NCBI GenBank assembly: GCA_016841605.1
Contig: JAENYV010000003.1
Span: forward strand, 73,064-137,063
DNA length: 64,000 bases
From: Dethiobacter alkaliphilus
Lineage (GTDB): Bacteria > Bacillota > Dethiobacteria > DTU022 > UBA8154
Direction: 5' to 3'
Part shown: piece by piece, positions 28,644 to 37,527 of the stretch
Numbering within the stretch: the first letter of the stretch is position 1
Layout: every line of letters begins with the position of its first letter
The notes under the pieces: model-generated
The model's database searches: none
Told to the model about the DNA's origin: nothing
Seen by the model: only the letters and a program-made list of their open reading frames with translations
Program-made: the position numbers and the translations under genes

Positions 28644-30185
28644 TTAAACAGGGAAGTTGCCGTGTTTTTTCCGGGGACGATCCTGAACTTTTCCTTTCAG
28701 GGAATCAAATGCCCTGATCAGATGGGTACGCGTATCAATGGGATTAATTACTTCATCAACCCAGCCTCTTGCTGCCGAAATATACGGGTTGGCAAAACGC
28801 TGACGGTATTCTTCAACTTTTTTCTTTCTCTCCTCAGCGGGATTTTCGGCTTTTTCAATATCCCGACGGTTAATAATATTTATTGCTCCCTCGGGGCCCA
28901 TGACGGCAATCTCCGCTGTCGGCCAGGCGAAAACATAGTCCGCGCCCAGGGCACGACAATTCATGGCGATATAAGCGCCTCCGTAGGCTTTGCGTAAAAT
29001 AACGCTTATTTGGGGAACAGTAGCCTCCGAATAGGCATAGAGGATCTTGGCCCCGTGGCGAATAATACCTCCGTATTCCTGATGGACACCGGGAAGATAG
29101 CCCGGAACATCCACAAAGGTAAGCAGGGGAATATTAAAGCAGTCACAGAACCGGACAAAACGGGCAATTTTGTCCGAACAATTTATATCAAGACAGCCGG
29201 CCAGAAACTTGGCCTGGTTGGCAATGATGCCCACGGTCTGTCCATTAAGGCGGGCAAACCCCACAACAGCGTTTTTGGCATAATGTTCCTGAACCTGGAA
29301 GAAATCGCTGTCATCCACAACTCTTTTGATCACTTCCACCACATCGTATGGCTTATTGGCATCGTCGGGAACCAGTGTGGCCAGATCTGCTTCCGGAAGG
29401 GCCGGCTCGGCAGGAGGTGCTGCGGGGGCATCATCAAAGTTATTAGACGGAAGAAAACTAAGGAGTCTCCTCAGCTTGACAAAGCACTCTTCTTCAGTGG
29501 CCGCCCGAAAATGAGCAACACCGCTGACTTCGTTATGTGTGGCGGCTCCGCCCAGCTTGCCCGCGCTGACATCTTCTCCCGTAACAGCCTTTATAACCTG
29601 GGGTCCGGTAATAAACATGTAACTTGTGTTGTCCACCATAAAGATAAAATCCGTCAACGCGGGGGAATAAACCGCCCCGCCTGCGCTGGGTCCCATGATT
29701 ACGGATATCTGGGGGATGACACCTGAATTAACCGTGTTGCGGTAGAAAATATTACCGTACCCGTCCAGAGACCCGACCCCTTCCTGGATACGAGCTCCGC
29801 CTGAGTCGTTAATCCCGATACAAGGCGCACCGTTCTGAGCAGCCAGATCCATAACCCGACATATTTTCATGGCATGGTATTCGCCCAGAGAACCTCCCGA
29901 AACAGTAAAATCCTGGGCAAAGACATAGATCAGGCGTCCGTCTACTGTCCCATAACCGGTGACGACACCTTCCCCGGGAAGGGGGATATCAAGCGTGCTG
30001 GCGTCTTTCAGGTCATCCTGGACAAAGGTCCCGACTTCAACAAAGCTACCCGGGTCCAGAAATTGTACCAATCTCTCCCGGGCTGTTTGTTTTCCCTTTT
30101 TATGTTGGTCTTCGATCCGCTTTTCTCCGCCGCCCTGGAGAATAATTTCCCGCCTCTGCTCTAAAAATTTCAACTTATCATCCAC
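28644..30185 (-). CDS. Acyl-CoA carboxyltransferase (propionyl-CoA carboxylase beta / methylmalonyl-CoA decarboxylase alpha type)
   Basis: About 513 residues with the two carboxyltransferase halves: GKQTARERLVQFLDPGSFVE, GINDSGGARIQEGVGSLDGY, IMGPSAGGAVYSPALTDF, and in the second half FVDVPGYLPGVHQEYGG and AYGGAYIAMNCRALGADY. It moves carboxyl groups between biotin and an acyl-CoA. No biotin carrier, biotin carboxylase or membrane decarboxylase gene is next to it, so its partner is encoded elsewhere. The neighbouring sucCD suggest the methylmalonyl-CoA route to succinyl-CoA (inference). A GTG at 30185 after TAGGAGG is preferred over the open frame to 30272. Confidence 0.9.
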   Translation of the reverse strand: MDDKLKFLEQRREIILQGGGEKRIEDQHKKGKQTARERLVQFLDPGSFVEVGTFVQDDLKDASTLDIPLPGEGVVTGYGTVDGRLIYVFAQDFTVSGGSLGEYHAMKICRVMDLAAQNGAPCIGINDSGGARIQEGVGSLDGYGNIFYRNTVNSGVIPQISVIMGPSAGGAVYSPALTDFIFMVDNTSYMFITGPQVIKAVTGEDVSAGKLGGAATHNEVSGVAHFRAATEEECFVKLRRLLSFLPSNNFDDAPAAPPAEPALPEADLATLVPDDANKPYDVVEVIKRVVDDSDFFQVQEHYAKNAVVGFARLNGQTVGIIANQAKFLAGCLDINCSDKIARFVRFCDCFNIPLLTFVDVPGYLPGVHQEYGGIIRHGAKILYAYSEATVPQISVILRKAYGGAYIAMNCRALGADYVFAWPTAEIAVMGPEGAINIINRRDIEKAENPAEERKKKVEEYRQRFANPYISAARGWVDEVINPIDTRTHLIRAFDSLKGKVQDRPRKKHGNFPV

Positions 30186-30262
30186 CGTTACATGATACCT
30201 CCTACCCAAAGATTTTTCTTCTTTCTTTATTGGTTCACCACGATAATTCCACAAGCGCTTAC

Positions 30263-30291
30263 AGTATATCAATACAGGAATCCTTTTTCAA
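30263..30291 (-). promoter_or_regulatory. Promoter of the carboxyltransferase gene
   Basis: TTGAAA (30291-30286), 17 bases, TATACT (30268-30263) on the minus strand, about 80 bases before the GTG start. It supports the downstream start, because the longer frame would begin inside the promoter. Confidence 0.65.
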
Positions 30292-30332
30292 CCATTTTCT
30301 GCAACGGCTCGCAACGGCTTACTCCTCATTTT

Positions 30333-31184
30333 CTACAAGACAGGCTTCCCCAAAATTTCAGCAGCAAGAGTCGAAACCTGAAAAGGAAGCTCCGCGATCC
30401 TGACCCCGGCTTTTTCCAGCGCCTCTACCTTCCCCCTGAAGGTGCCTTTTCCCCGTTCAATAATCGCGCCGGCATGGCCCATTCTTTTCCCGGGTGGAGC
30501 ACTCCTGCCGGCCAGGCAGGCGATAACCGGCTTACTGATCTGTTCTGCAATAAACTCTGCAGCCTCTTCTTCTGCTCCTCCGCCGATCTCCCCGACCAGG
30601 ACAATCAGTTTCGTTTCAACATCGCGCTCGAATTCACGAAGCGCATCCACAAAATTTAAACCGGTAACCCGATCCCCTCCCAGACCTACGGCGGTAGAAA
30701 TACCATATCCGGCATCCCTAAGATTAGCGACAATCTCGTAGCCCAGCGTTCCACTGCGGGCAATGAGCCCAACCTCTCCCCGGACATAGTAATGATGGGG
30801 CATGATCCCCACCTTGCATCTTTCCGGGGAGATGATACCCACAGTATTGGGACCGACAACCAGAGCACCGGCCCCGCGGCTGAAAGAGATAAACTCCATG
30901 GCATCATGAACCGGAATTCCCTCAGTAATAACCACAACCTTTTTTAAGCCGGCATCCAGAGATTCCAGCACACTTTCTTTGGCCAGAAGAGGGGGAACAA
31001 ACAGGATGGAAATATCCGGAACGTGTTCCCTGAGGGCAGCTTTCACGGTCTCATAAACGGGTATACCTTCCACTTGGAACCCGGCCTTCCCCGGGGAGAC
31101 TCCGGCAACAATATTTGTCCCGGCCTCCAGCATCCGTCCGGTGTGAAAAGAGCCCTGCCTCCCGGTAATTCCCTGAACCAGCAC
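30333..31184 (-). CDS. sucD: SucD, succinyl-CoA synthetase (ADP-forming type) alpha subunit
   Basis: Binds CoA and carries the phospho-histidine. 283 residues: LVQGITGRQGSFHTGRM, VVITEGIPVHDAMEF, GPNTVGIISPERCKVGIMP and the active-site His in MGHAGAIIERGKGTF. It starts at GTG 31184 (AGAGG six bases upstream). Homologues usually begin about ten residues earlier, and the sequence upstream in the same frame (IFIDERTR) continues the homology without any standard start codon, so the true start may be an AUU or AUA codon. It lies 26 bases after sucC. Confidence 0.92.
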   Translation of the reverse strand: MLVQGITGRQGSFHTGRMLEAGTNIVAGVSPGKAGFQVEGIPVYETVKAALREHVPDISILFVPPLLAKESVLESLDAGLKKVVVITEGIPVHDAMEFISFSRGAGALVVGPNTVGIISPERCKVGIMPHHYYVRGEVGLIARSGTLGYEIVANLRDAGYGISTAVGLGGDRVTGLNFVDALREFERDVETKLIVLVGEIGGGAEEEAAEFIAEQISKPVIACLAGRSAPPGKRMGHAGAIIERGKGTFRGKVEALEKAGVRIAELPFQVSTLAAEILGKPVL

Positions 31185-31210
31185 CCTTGTCCTCTCGTCA
31201 ATAAAAATAG

Positions 31211-32338
31211 CTATTTTTCTCCCTCCCCGGATCCGCTTTTTGCCAGTTCCACTGCTTTCCGGACTGCTTCTTCCATATTCCTGTAAACCTGTACACCGGC
31301 CTCCCTAAGTATTGCTCCGCCTTCTTCTTCATTGGTCCCGGCCAGGCGAAAGGCAACCGGAACAGAAATATCCTTTTCTTTTTGAACTTGCAGAAAAGCT
31401 TCGGCCACATCGTCGCAACGGGTAATGCCGCCAAAAATATTGATCAAGACGGCCTTGGGACGGGTTGCCAGCAGGAGTTCCAGTGCACGCGCCGTTTGCG
31501 CTGCCCCTGCTCCGCCTCCGGCATCAAGAAAGTTCGCGGCTCTGCCTCCAAAATAGTCGAGCATATCCAGGGTGGCCATAGACATTCCGGCCCCATTGGC
31601 CATAACGCCTATATCACCGCTGAGCCGGACAAAAGCCAGCCCGGATTCATAGGCTTTTTTTTCCAGATCCGTTCTCTCTTCCACCCTCGGCAAGTTGTTT
31701 TGTCTGACAAGAGCATCATCGTCAACCGTAACCTTTGCATCAACGGCTGTCCAGCTATTGTCTGCCAGGACAAGGGGATTAATCTCCACCAGTTCCGCGT
31801 CCCTTTCCTGAAAAAGTTGGTAAAGATTGCGGAGGATAGCGCTGAAACCGACTGCCTCATCAGCGCTTAACTCCAGGCGTCTGCAGATCTCTCTGGCCAT
31901 AAAGGGTTGTAACCCCATGAGAACATCAATCGGACAGGTTATCATCTCTTCATCCGGAACATCTTCAATATCCATACCTCCTGATGTTGAGGCCAAAACC
32001 ACAGGGCACCGTCCGGTTGTATCAATGGTTATGGCCAGATAGAATTCACGGTCAATCTGCATTTTTTGCTCAATCAGAAGACAACTCGCCCGGCTTCCCC
32101 CGACTTCCAAGGTGAAAAGCCGTTCAGCTTCCTTTTGGGCTTCTTCAGGATTTCGCGCCGATACAACACCTCCTGCTTTACCCCGCTTCCCGGCCAGGAT
32201 CTGCACCTTGAGGACGACAGGGCCCAGCATTTCGGCTGCTCCGGCTGCTTCCAAAGGGGTGAAGACAACCTTTCCCTTGGGAATAGGGATGTTATACGCT
32301 GAAAAAAGTTCTTTTCCCATATATTCAAATAACTTCAT
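31211..32338 (-). CDS. sucC: SucC, succinyl-CoA synthetase beta subunit
   Basis: ATP-grasp subunit that binds nucleotide and succinate. 375 residues from the ATG at 32338: MKLFEYMGKELFSAYNIPIP, VLKVQILAGKRGKAGGV, LVEINPLVL, GAGMSMATLDMLDYFGG and the signature NIFGGITRCDDVAEAF. Partner of the adjacent sucD; with the carboxyltransferase it suggests succinyl-CoA/methylmalonyl-CoA metabolism. Confidence 0.94.
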   Translation of the reverse strand: MKLFEYMGKELFSAYNIPIPKGKVVFTPLEAAGAAEMLGPVVLKVQILAGKRGKAGGVVSARNPEEAQKEAERLFTLEVGGSRASCLLIEQKMQIDREFYLAITIDTTGRCPVVLASTSGGMDIEDVPDEEMITCPIDVLMGLQPFMAREICRRLELSADEAVGFSAILRNLYQLFQERDAELVEINPLVLADNSWTAVDAKVTVDDDALVRQNNLPRVEERTDLEKKAYESGLAFVRLSGDIGVMANGAGMSMATLDMLDYFGGRAANFLDAGGGAGAAQTARALELLLATRPKAVLINIFGGITRCDDVAEAFLQVQKEKDISVPVAFRLAGTNEEEGGAILREAGVQVYRNMEEAVRKAVELAKSGSGEGEK

Positions 32339-32422
32339 TTCGTCTTCTTCCACCGCCTTCCCTTGCTTTAACTACATTCGAAAAAGTTTTTGAAAATCCT
32401 GCTTCAGGCAATTTTCTCCTGA

Positions 32423-32451
32423 TCGACTTTTTTCAGGATATATGCTATACT
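32423..32451 (+). promoter_or_regulatory. Promoter of the P-loop/Asp23-like gene
   Basis: TCGACT (32423-32428), 17 bases, TATACT (32446-32451) on the plus strand, followed 12 bases later by TCGGAGG and the ATG at 32475. The gene is divergent from sucC. Confidence 0.65.
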
Positions 32452-32474
32452 GAAAAAAATTTTCGGAGGCTTTT

Positions 32475-33338
32475 ATGAAAGTTTATGCTTTGATCGGCCC
32501 CAGTGGGACGGGGAAAAGCCATCATTCGGGGTTGGTCGCCTATCAGGAAGGAATTGAATATATCATTGATGATGGTTTGCTGATTAAAGGTAACCAGGTT
32601 TTGGCAGGACGTTCGGCAAAACGTGAGAACACAAAAATGGGTGCGACAAAAAGAGCCATCTTCCTGGACATGGAACATGCCTCACAGGTAAAAAGCAAGA
32701 TTCAGGAAGCTAATCCGGAAAGCATCCTTATTTTAGGAATATCGGAACGGATGATCAAGAGGATAACAATGCGTCTGGAACTACCATATCCAATAAAAAT
32801 TTTTAATATTTCCGATGTGGCCTCCGAGAAAGAAATTGCCAGAGCGCTGGAAATCAGAGAAAAAGAAAATCGTCATGCTATTCCCATTCCCACTTTCGCC
32901 ATAGAAAAAGACTTTCCGGGATTCTTCATGGATTCGATCAGAGCTTTTTTTAAAGGAAAAGGTAAAGGGAAGAACTTCGGCACGGCACCGCGTAATCTGG
33001 AACATTCCATCGTTCGCCCCATATACAGCAGCCTGGGTAATTATTTTCTTCATGAAAATGCCATTGAACAGATTATTATTTATATTACTGAGCAAAGAAA
33101 AGAAATTGCCCGCGCCCGGACGACAACTCTCCTTTCCACCACAAACGGGATGATCATACATATACAGGTAGACATTTATTTTGGATCCGGCTTTCTCCCC
33201 CGCCTCTTACAAGAAATTCAGGAGGAAATAAAAACAAAATTGGAATATTTGACAGGACTGCAAATTTCCCGGGTAAATATTACAGCCAGGAGGATTATTC
33301 TGCCGGAAAAGAAAAACCTTTCTCCACATAAAAAATAA
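32475..33338 (+). CDS. P-loop ATPase with C-terminal Asp23/Gls24-like domain
   Basis: 287 residues. A Walker A loop opens the protein (LIGPSGTGKSHHSGLVA), followed by IEYIIDDGLLIKGNQVLAG. The N-terminal ~190 residues look like a small nucleotide-binding domain, and residues ~195-275 (LSTTNGMIIHIQVDIYFGSG, LTGLQISRVNITARRI) resemble the Asp23/Gls24 alkaline-shock fold. It is the only plus-strand gene in the first 45 kb and has its own promoter. Homologues are known in Clostridia, but I know of no demonstrated role; an envelope-stress or nucleotide-sensing function is a guess. Confidence 0.75.
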   Translation: MKVYALIGPSGTGKSHHSGLVAYQEGIEYIIDDGLLIKGNQVLAGRSAKRENTKMGATKRAIFLDMEHASQVKSKIQEANPESILILGISERMIKRITMRLELPYPIKIFNISDVASEKEIARALEIREKENRHAIPIPTFAIEKDFPGFFMDSIRAFFKGKGKGKNFGTAPRNLEHSIVRPIYSSLGNYFLHENAIEQIIIYITEQRKEIARARTTTLLSTTNGMIIHIQVDIYFGSGFLPRLLQEIQEEIKTKLEYLTGLQISRVNITARRIILPEKKNLSPHKK

Positions 33339-33442
33339 GCTCCCGCTTCTGGAATAAAGCTGAGAGCTGAATTAGCTTGAATTTGACCTGTAATTTATGT
33401 AAATTGGAACATTTTTTTCGCATAAAACACCTCTTTTCTAAC

Positions 33443-34783
33443 CTACTTTTTGTAAGCTGCCCTGTAATCATTCGCTTTCTCCCGCCAGTTTCCGGAGAGG
33501 TTATCCAGATATACGGCAACATCTCCCTGCAGGACCTGCTCAGCCCCTGAATGGGTGGGATGAGCATTGCTCTCCTGCACAATTTCCCGCAATGAACTCG
33601 GAGTATCAATAATAGGACAGGGAGCAAGATGATTCTCATTAAAGGGTTGTCTTTTCTGATAAGCCTTGAAAAGAGGATTTTGCAGAACTTCTTTCAAGCT
33701 TTTGCCGCGGATGTTATCGACGGCAAAGTGAACAAAAGCGCAGGGTTCCACTTCACCGGAAGCATTAATATGAAAATAATGCTTCCCTCCGGCGATGCAT
33801 CCCTTGGTATGGTCTCCGTCGTTCCAGAAGTCGGCAATAAGAACAGGCTTTTTCCTGCGTAGTTCCTGGACCCTGCTCAGCATCCACAGGCGCTGTTCGG
33901 GAGTCAGCATTAATTCAACATTGGGCTGTCTGCCTATGGGAATATAATGAAAAGACCAGATATAGGTTACCCCTTTTTCCACCAGGAACTCTATAAAAGC
34001 ATCGCTAAAAAGTTCTTGAATATTATAACGCATGGAGGTAACCGAAGCCCCGAAAAAAACTCCTCTCTCCCTGAGAAAGTCCATCGCCCGGACGACTTTA
34101 TCAAAAGTTCCTGCTCCCCTGCGGGCATCAGTCTGCCCTCTCCAGCCTTCCAGGCTAAAAGCCGGTGAAAAATTGGCTAAATCTGCCAGACGATCCGCAA
34201 CCTTTTCATCAATTAAAGTTCCGTTCGTATAGGACATAAAAACAGAATCAGGATGCTGCGCCACGACATCCAGGAGGTATGGATAACAAAAAGGCTCTCC
34301 CCCCGATAAAACTATCCAGTGGATGCCCAGCTGTTTGGCTTCATCAATAATCCGGCTAAAGAGCTCCGGTTCCAGATGATCGGTTTTATTGTATTCACCC
34401 GCCCAGCATCCTTCACAATGCAAGTTACAAGCTGCAGTAGGGTCAATTAAGATAAGTGAAGGGATAGAAACCCCAAGCTCCGCGGCAATTTTTTCCCTCT
34501 TCGGCCTTCCCAGGAGAATTCCATCAACAACCCAAGAATTAAAAAAATTTGAAAGTACTTTAGGATTCTTGCAAAGTCTGCGTGTTTGTTCCATAATAAG
34601 CGGATTATCACGAAAATGGTCTTTTAATTTCTTAATTGATTCTTTGTGATCGGGAACTACAGCCACCCTTTCCACAAAATCCATCAGCACAGGTAAATTT
34701 TTCTCCGGATCTTTACTGATATATTTAATTGCTTGATCGATAGCCAACTCAGCTGCTATTTTTTTGACGGAATCAAAGGTCAT
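33443..34783 (-). CDS. Radical SAM protein of unknown substrate
   Basis: 446 residues. The 4Fe-4S motif Cys-X3-Cys-X2-Cys is in AACNLHCEGCW, followed by WIVLSGGEPFCYP and FMSYTNGTLIDEK. Later cysteines in TKGCIAGGKHYFHINASG, EPCAFVHF and LAPCPIIDTPSS could bind an auxiliary cluster or substrate. About 110 N-terminal residues form a helical domain ahead of the barrel. It stands alone on its own transcript, so context does not suggest a substrate. AAGGAGGGG precedes the ATG. Confidence 0.85.
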   Translation of the reverse strand: MTFDSVKKIAAELAIDQAIKYISKDPEKNLPVLMDFVERVAVVPDHKESIKKLKDHFRDNPLIMEQTRRLCKNPKVLSNFFNSWVVDGILLGRPKREKIAAELGVSIPSLILIDPTAACNLHCEGCWAGEYNKTDHLEPELFSRIIDEAKQLGIHWIVLSGGEPFCYPYLLDVVAQHPDSVFMSYTNGTLIDEKVADRLADLANFSPAFSLEGWRGQTDARRGAGTFDKVVRAMDFLRERGVFFGASVTSMRYNIQELFSDAFIEFLVEKGVTYIWSFHYIPIGRQPNVELMLTPEQRLWMLSRVQELRRKKPVLIADFWNDGDHTKGCIAGGKHYFHINASGEVEPCAFVHFAVDNIRGKSLKEVLQNPLFKAYQKRQPFNENHLAPCPIIDTPSSLREIVQESNAHPTHSGAEQVLQGDVAVYLDNLSGNWREKANDYRAAYKK

Positions 34784-34880
34784 CCTAACCCCTCCTTAAA
34801 ATTATTTACCGCTTCTGCTGCAATAACTTCATAAAGAGGTCATTAATAACATTATAAAGAGTCCATCTTTAAGATAAGTT

Positions 34881-34910
34881 ATTATATCATATATATTTCC
34901 ATTTTTGCAA
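34881..34910 (-). promoter_or_regulatory. Promoter of the radical SAM gene
   Basis: TTGCAA (34910-34905), 18 bases, TATAAT (34886-34881) on the minus strand, about 100 bases before the start codon. Apart from this and the terminator at 35065-35093, the 340-base gap 34784-35123 is AT-rich and holds nothing I recognise. Confidence 0.65.
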
Positions 34911-35064
34911 ATTGAACATCAAGTCCTATATTTCGATATCGATTATTTCAAGCGATAATAAATGATTAAGGAATTTTATCGTCCGGATACTTACTAAAGA
35001 TTTAATTATCTCTTATTATCTCCGATTTTTTGAGAGATATCCCTTTTTATTACAAATGCCGTTC

Positions 35065-35093
35065 AAAAAAATAATGGAGAAAAAGTTCTCCAT
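35065..35093 (-). terminator. Terminator of fdhD
   Basis: ATGGAGAA (35074-35081) pairs with TTCTCCAT (35086-35093); on the minus strand the stem is followed by TATTTTTTT. It lies 30 bases past the fdhD stop. Confidence 0.8.
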
Positions 35094-35123
35094 ATTTTAC
35101 TCTTATTCTATATTTATTATATA

Positions 35124-35921
35124 TTAAAGGCTGTCAGAATTTATGCGGTTGGGGTTGGCATAAATATTTAGCCTCTTCCCCCGGGCGAAACCGACCAGAG
35201 TAATACCCAGTTTCGCTGCGATTTCCACGCTAAGAGTTGTCGGAGCCGAACGGGAAACAATAATTGGAAACCCCATTTTTGCTCCTTTTATGACTATTTC
35301 AGAAGAAAGACGCCCGCTGGTGAGCAATATTTTATCATCCATGGAGATATTATCCAGAATACACCGGCCGACGATCTTATCCACAGCGTTGTGTCGGCCG
35401 ATATCCTCGCTGCAAAAAAGCAACTGCTCCCTGTCTGCTAAAGCGGCGCTGTGAACTCCGCCGGTCGCCTTAAAGAGAGCGGAATTGTTCTGCATCTCTT
35501 TTAATAATTTCAGAAGCACCTCTCCGCTTAACCTGAGGGAAGAAACAACCGGCTTGCTTTGCAGCGAATCAAGGACATTAAAAAAAACTGTTCCTTTCCC
35601 GCATCCGGAAGTGACCGTTCTCTTCCCGTATAGCTTTTCCTCCAAATCGACGCTTCCTGCTGTCCTGACATAAACGAAACCTTTTTCCCTATCCAGAGAA
35701 ATCTCTTCCAGATCACCGGAATCAAAAAGCAAGCCCTCCGAACGCAAAAAACCTACAGCCAGGCAATCCAGCGAAAAAGGAGAACAGAGAAGGGTGACAA
35801 ATTCACGACCATTTAGAAAAATAGTTAATGGCATCTCCACAACAACCTGATCTTTCTCTTCCGCCGGATAGCCACTTTTAACACGAATAATGTCCACATC
35901 TCTCAGACCTGTATCTTCCAT
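35124..35921 (-). CDS. fdhD: FdhD, formate dehydrogenase accessory sulfurtransferase
   Basis: Transfers sulfur to the molybdenum or tungsten cofactor of formate dehydrogenase. 265 residues: MEMPLTIFLNGREFVTLLCS-type N-terminal block, VTSGCGKGTVFFN, the ATGGVHSAAL segment and FCSEDIGRHNAVDKIVGRC, ending with LTSGRLSSEIVIKGAKMG. The active-site loop shows one Cys (SGCGKG) where E. coli has Cys-X2-Cys. The ATG at 35921 follows GGGAGG. The reading frame stays open upstream to 36461, but that part is the shadow of proS. It fits with the Mo-cofactor operon at 11-14 kb. Confidence 0.93.
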   Translation of the reverse strand: MEDTGLRDVDIIRVKSGYPAEEKDQVVVEMPLTIFLNGREFVTLLCSPFSLDCLAVGFLRSEGLLFDSGDLEEISLDREKGFVYVRTAGSVDLEEKLYGKRTVTSGCGKGTVFFNVLDSLQSKPVVSSLRLSGEVLLKLLKEMQNNSALFKATGGVHSAALADREQLLFCSEDIGRHNAVDKIVGRCILDNISMDDKILLTSGRLSSEIVIKGAKMGFPIIVSRSAPTTLSVEIAAKLGITLVGFARGKRLNIYANPNRINSDSL

Positions 35922-35970
35922 ATTATCCTCCCAAAGATTATTCCCGGCAAGGCCCGACATGGACGGCGGG

Positions 35971-36051
35971 AAGCAAGGGGACGGTTCTTCTGCTTCCCGC
36001 CTGTGTGTGGTGGTGGGGTGGGGGGGGGGCAGAAGAACCGTCCCCTTGCTT
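35971..36051. repeat. Perfect 23-base inverted repeat (GGGGACGGTTCTTC family)
   Basis: AAGCAAGGGGACGGTTCTTC plus TGC at 35971-35993 is exactly complementary to 36029-36051, with a 35-base loop holding a run of ten Gs. The right arm starts at the base next to the proS stop codon. It could act as a terminator-like hairpin for proS, but there is no T tract. A related arm (CAAGGGGACA) appears at 61323-61369. Confidence 0.85.
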
Positions 36052-37503
36052 CTAGTATGCCCTGGCGAAATAAACAAGCTGTCCTTCCTTTTGGCAGTAA
36101 AGACAAGGACCTTTATCCTCCGGATCCCGGTCAAAGGGTATACACCGGATCGTTGCTTTGGTTTCAGCTTTGATCTCTTCTTCGCAACGGGAATCACCGC
36201 ACCAGTGAGCCAGAATAAAACCCCTCTTTTCCTCCAGGATCTTTTTAAATTCCGTATAATCAACAGGACGGTAGGTTTTTTGCTGCCTGAATTCCAGGGC
36301 CTGCCGGAAGAGAGCATCCTGAATTTCCTGCAATAAAAGGGGCAAATGTCCGGTGAGCTCTTTGTCGGAAAGAAAAGTCTTCTCTCCCGTATCCCTACGG
36401 ACTGCGGTAACCCCTCCGTTCTCCAGATCCCTGGGGCCGATCTCCAACCGCAGAGGAACACCTTTCATCTCCCACTGGTTAAATTTCCACCCTGGTGAGT
36501 ATCCCTCCCGGTCATCCAGTTCCACCCGAAAATCCAAACCGCGCAGCGTTTCGACGAGTTCCCTTGCCCGTAAAAGAACCTCATCTCTTTTCTTTTTACT
36601 GATGATGGGAACAATGACCACCTGGACAGGAGCAACACGCGGAGGAAGCTTCAGGCCGCGATCATCTCCGTGAACCATAATCAGGGCTCCGATAAGTCTT
36701 GTGGAGACCCCCCAGGAAGTTGTCCAGGCATATTTAAGTTCATCATCCCTGTCCTGAAACTTGATCTCAAAAACACGGGCAAAATGCTGCCCCAGATTAT
36801 GGGACGTACCTGCCTGCAGCGCCTTCCCATCGGCCATCAAAGCTTCAATAGTATAAGTCCGTAGCGCACCGGCAAATTTTTCCTTCTCCGTCTTTAACCC
36901 GGAAACCACAGGTATGGCTAATTCGTTCTCCAAAAAATCCCTGTACACACCCAGCATTTTCAATGTTTCTTCCTGTGCCTCTTCTTCGGTGCCGTGCACC
37001 GTATGCCCCTCCTGCCAGAGAAACTCCGAAGTACGTAAAAAAGGACGGGTATTCTTCTCCCACCGGACCACGTTGCACCACTGGTTGATGAGCAGGGGAA
37101 GGTCTCTCCATGACTGAACCCACCGGGCATACATCTCGCAAATAATAGCTTCCGAAGTGGGGCGCACCACCAGTTTTTCCGACAGCTTCTCCTTCCCGCC
37201 CTGTGTAACCAGCGCAACTTCCGGAGCGAATCCTTCAACGTGCTCCGCCTCTTTTTGCAAGAGCGATTCGGGAATAAAAAGCGGGAAATAGGCATTTTTA
37301 TGTCCCGTTTCTTTGATTCGCCGATCCAGGAGGCGCTGAATATTTTCCCAAATGGCATATCCGTAGGGACGGATGGCCATACAACCTTTTACCGGTGCGT
37401 AATCCATCATCTCGGTTTTCAGCACAATATCCAGGTACCACTGTGAAAAATCCTCCCCTTGGGGAGTAATTTCCTTGACAAAATCCTTTTCATTAATTCC
37501 CAC
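36052..37503 (-). CDS. proS: ProS, prolyl-tRNA synthetase (short, archaeal/eukaryotic-like type)
   Basis: Charges tRNA-Pro. 483 residues without the bacterial editing insert: KGCMAIRPYGYAIWENIQ, PLLINQWCNVVRWEKNTRPF, FLRTSEFLWQEGHTVHGTEE and the C-terminal domain with Cys pairs (AHWCGDSRCEEE, GPCLYCQKEG) that bind zinc in this subtype. It starts with GTG at 37503, 24 bases after the aminotransferase gene. Confidence 0.94.
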   Translation of the reverse strand: MGINEKDFVKEITPQGEDFSQWYLDIVLKTEMMDYAPVKGCMAIRPYGYAIWENIQRLLDRRIKETGHKNAYFPLFIPESLLQKEAEHVEGFAPEVALVTQGGKEKLSEKLVVRPTSEAIICEMYARWVQSWRDLPLLINQWCNVVRWEKNTRPFLRTSEFLWQEGHTVHGTEEEAQEETLKMLGVYRDFLENELAIPVVSGLKTEKEKFAGALRTYTIEALMADGKALQAGTSHNLGQHFARVFEIKFQDRDDELKYAWTTSWGVSTRLIGALIMVHGDDRGLKLPPRVAPVQVVIVPIISKKKRDEVLLRARELVETLRGLDFRVELDDREGYSPGWKFNQWEMKGVPLRLEIGPRDLENGGVTAVRRDTGEKTFLSDKELTGHLPLLLQEIQDALFRQALEFRQQKTYRPVDYTEFKKILEEKRGFILAHWCGDSRCEEEIKAETKATIRCIPFDRDPEDKGPCLYCQKEGQLVYFARAY

Positions 37504-37527
37504 AGCAACCAGCCTTTCTCTGAGTTG

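Noticed and set aside
36016-36030. Run of ten Gs as a possible phase-variable tract
   Set aside because: It lies in the untranslated loop of the inverted repeat between proS and fdhD, not in a promoter or coding frame.
35922-36461. Upstream extension of the fdhD frame (start at 36461)
   Set aside because: This part is the shadow of proS on the same strand in another frame and crosses the 23-base inverted repeat; the ATG at 35921 has a good ribosome site and begins the FdhD homology.
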